From: Phorcus lineatus
Taxonomy: Eukaryota; Mollusca; Gastropoda; Trochida; Trochidae
Assembly: GCA_921293015.1 (NCBI GenBank)
Contig: OV121091.1
Span: 28,752,839-28,816,838 of the forward strand
Length of the DNA stretch: 64,000 nucleotides
Direction of reading: 5' to 3'
The position numbers were made by a program, and so were the translations under genes. Below the pieces are notes generated by a model. That model was not told the DNA's origin. It did no database searches and saw nothing but the letters and a program-made list of their open reading frames with translations. Positions within the stretch are counted from its first letter, which is position 1, and every line of letters begins with the position of its first letter. Of this stretch, positions 62,901-64,000 are shown one piece after another.

Positions 62901-64000
62901 CATAGCAGTTCTCGGAAAACTCGGCATGTTCTAAGAATCCATTTTCTGATATTAGCTTATGGAAGTCATCCCGGCTTACAAAGTGGTAATCTGCAGAACA
63001 TATTACATAACAATCATTGCTAGATGACATATTGAATTATATGGAATTTACTGTTTCAAACCAAGGACTCAATGATATTTTAGATATAAAATGGTATGTT
63101 ACAGAATTTGAAATTTTGATGTTTTTACCTTTTCCATCTACTTCTCCTGGTCTTGGATTACGGGTAGTATCTGAAATGACAGAGTGACTGACATGAATGC
63201 ATTGTAATAGCATTACATTATTGACTTCAAAACAGGAAACCTTAAAGGTGATCTTTTGAACCTACCTAAAATGAGTGTTTTGTAAGTATAAGCAATTTGG
63301 GACCTTACAATAGAAAAAGTTTTCGGAATGTGATAGATTCAGCTTAAACAAAACCTAAAGTAGTAAATATTCACATTACAAAAGTGTTGTGAACCTTGAC
63401 CAAACTAGAGATATGTGTATGAAATGCAGTGTGATGTGCCCTGCCAAAATTTAAATCAAACTTAATTAATCATCTTACGCCAGTTTACAATTTATGCACT
63501 CAGTTCATATATATTTTAAGATATTGAAATTGTTTCACTGGAAACAATGAAAGGTATTGAATCCATAATAACAAAATTAGCAAAAGGCACAATTCTATCC
63601 CTGGTATATGTTGTGTAAAAGATGATGATTGATAATTTTTACATATAGCCTGTAAACGTCCACAAGCTTTGCAGGAGATGTAAAAAAATCTTTAAACTGG
63701 TGGTGGTGATTGTACACAGCTGGTGGTTTGAGGAGCCATTCTTGTTATTTACACTGATCCACTGTTGGAGAGTCTTACAAAGAATCTAACGAGGCCTGTT
63801 ACATAATGAAACCTTTCCTTTCAAGATGCCGCCATTTAATTCATATAGAAGATTGGTTGGTATATGCCCCAATAGACGATAGATCTTTGGAGGTTCATTG
63901 AGGTACTCACGAGAGACGCTGAAGCTGAATTTGTTAGGGAATTCTGCAAAGAGCATCTTGAGGAGGGTGCTCTTGCCGCTGCCGGAGGGACCACTGATGA
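59977..64000 (-). CDS. GUK1: Guanylate kinase, 5' end off right edge
   Basis: GUK1 phosphorylates GMP to GDP with ATP in the cytosol. Visible coding exons in gene order: 63911-64000 (continues beyond the window), 63129-63170, 62894-62990, 62092-62230, 60927-61011, 60674-60756, 59977-60003. They encode 186 residues ending EDIDSASSK and a TGA. The P-loop [13 protein letters not shown], the GMP-binding motif [19 protein letters not shown], the [12 protein letters not shown] segment, [28 protein letters not shown] and [17 protein letters not shown] line up with the human enzyme over its whole length. Only about the first ten residues should be missing. Nothing suggests loss of function. A candidate AATAAA on the minus strand lies near 59,360. 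Confidence 0.95.

Overview
This is animal nuclear DNA: intron-rich protein genes with GT/AG splice junctions, AT-rich introns and intergenic DNA, no operons, and many interspersed and tandem repeats. The repeats look lophotrochozoan and most probably molluscan: SINE-like pieces with a gagtgagtgag / tttaacgccgc / caatatttcagc / ggcggcg pattern, a decayed tandem repeat ending in a ggacggacagac-type tail, a DIRS retrotransposon, and remnants of a LINE C-terminus. No sequence search was run. The species is not identifiable from this window.

Layout. (1) 1-18,909, minus strand: most of a UBE4-family (E4 ubiquitin ligase) gene. Thirteen in-phase coding exons (729 codons) are visible; the C-terminal U-box part lies beyond the left edge. 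Its introns hold a near-complete DIRS element (1,541-7,033), a candidate TATA promoter plus first coding exon on the opposite strand (8,619-8,750), a SINE-like copy, a large inverted-repeat element (9,990-10,767) and a 31-bp minisatellite (12,115-12,777). (2) 19,420-22,841, minus: a four-exon gene for a 150-residue secreted or type I membrane protein with one EF-hand and one C-terminal membrane helix. (3) 22,842-40,746: a gene-poor, repeat-built region. It contains a 3.5-kb array of about 80 copies of a 44-bp satellite, clusters of an apparently ancestral ~66-bp repeat, two diverged copies of a multi-kilobase block whose outer ends carry a conserved CCAAT/splice-donor module, and a LINE fragment. 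(4) 40,747-50,023, minus: CASC3 (MLN51/Barentsz), a core exon junction complex component, complete in 12 coding exons (1,031 aa). (5) 51,507-54,804, plus: TSFM, mitochondrial elongation factor Ts, complete in 6 coding exons (365 aa). It is head-to-head with CASC3 across about 1.5 kb. (6) 54,805-59,976: intergenic DNA with repeats. (7) 59,977-64,000, minus: guanylate kinase (GUK1), complete except for roughly the first ten residues off the right edge.

The genes form no pathway together; this is a normal stretch of housekeeping genes (protein turnover, mRNA surveillance and localisation, mitochondrial translation, nucleotide metabolism). The least explained parts are the 23.6-36.6 kb satellite and duplication region, the small EF-hand membrane protein, and the candidate nested promoter and exon inside the UBE4 gene. 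Exon boundaries were placed by eye from splice motifs, reading phase and remembered protein families. The phases are consistent through every multi-exon gene reported here.
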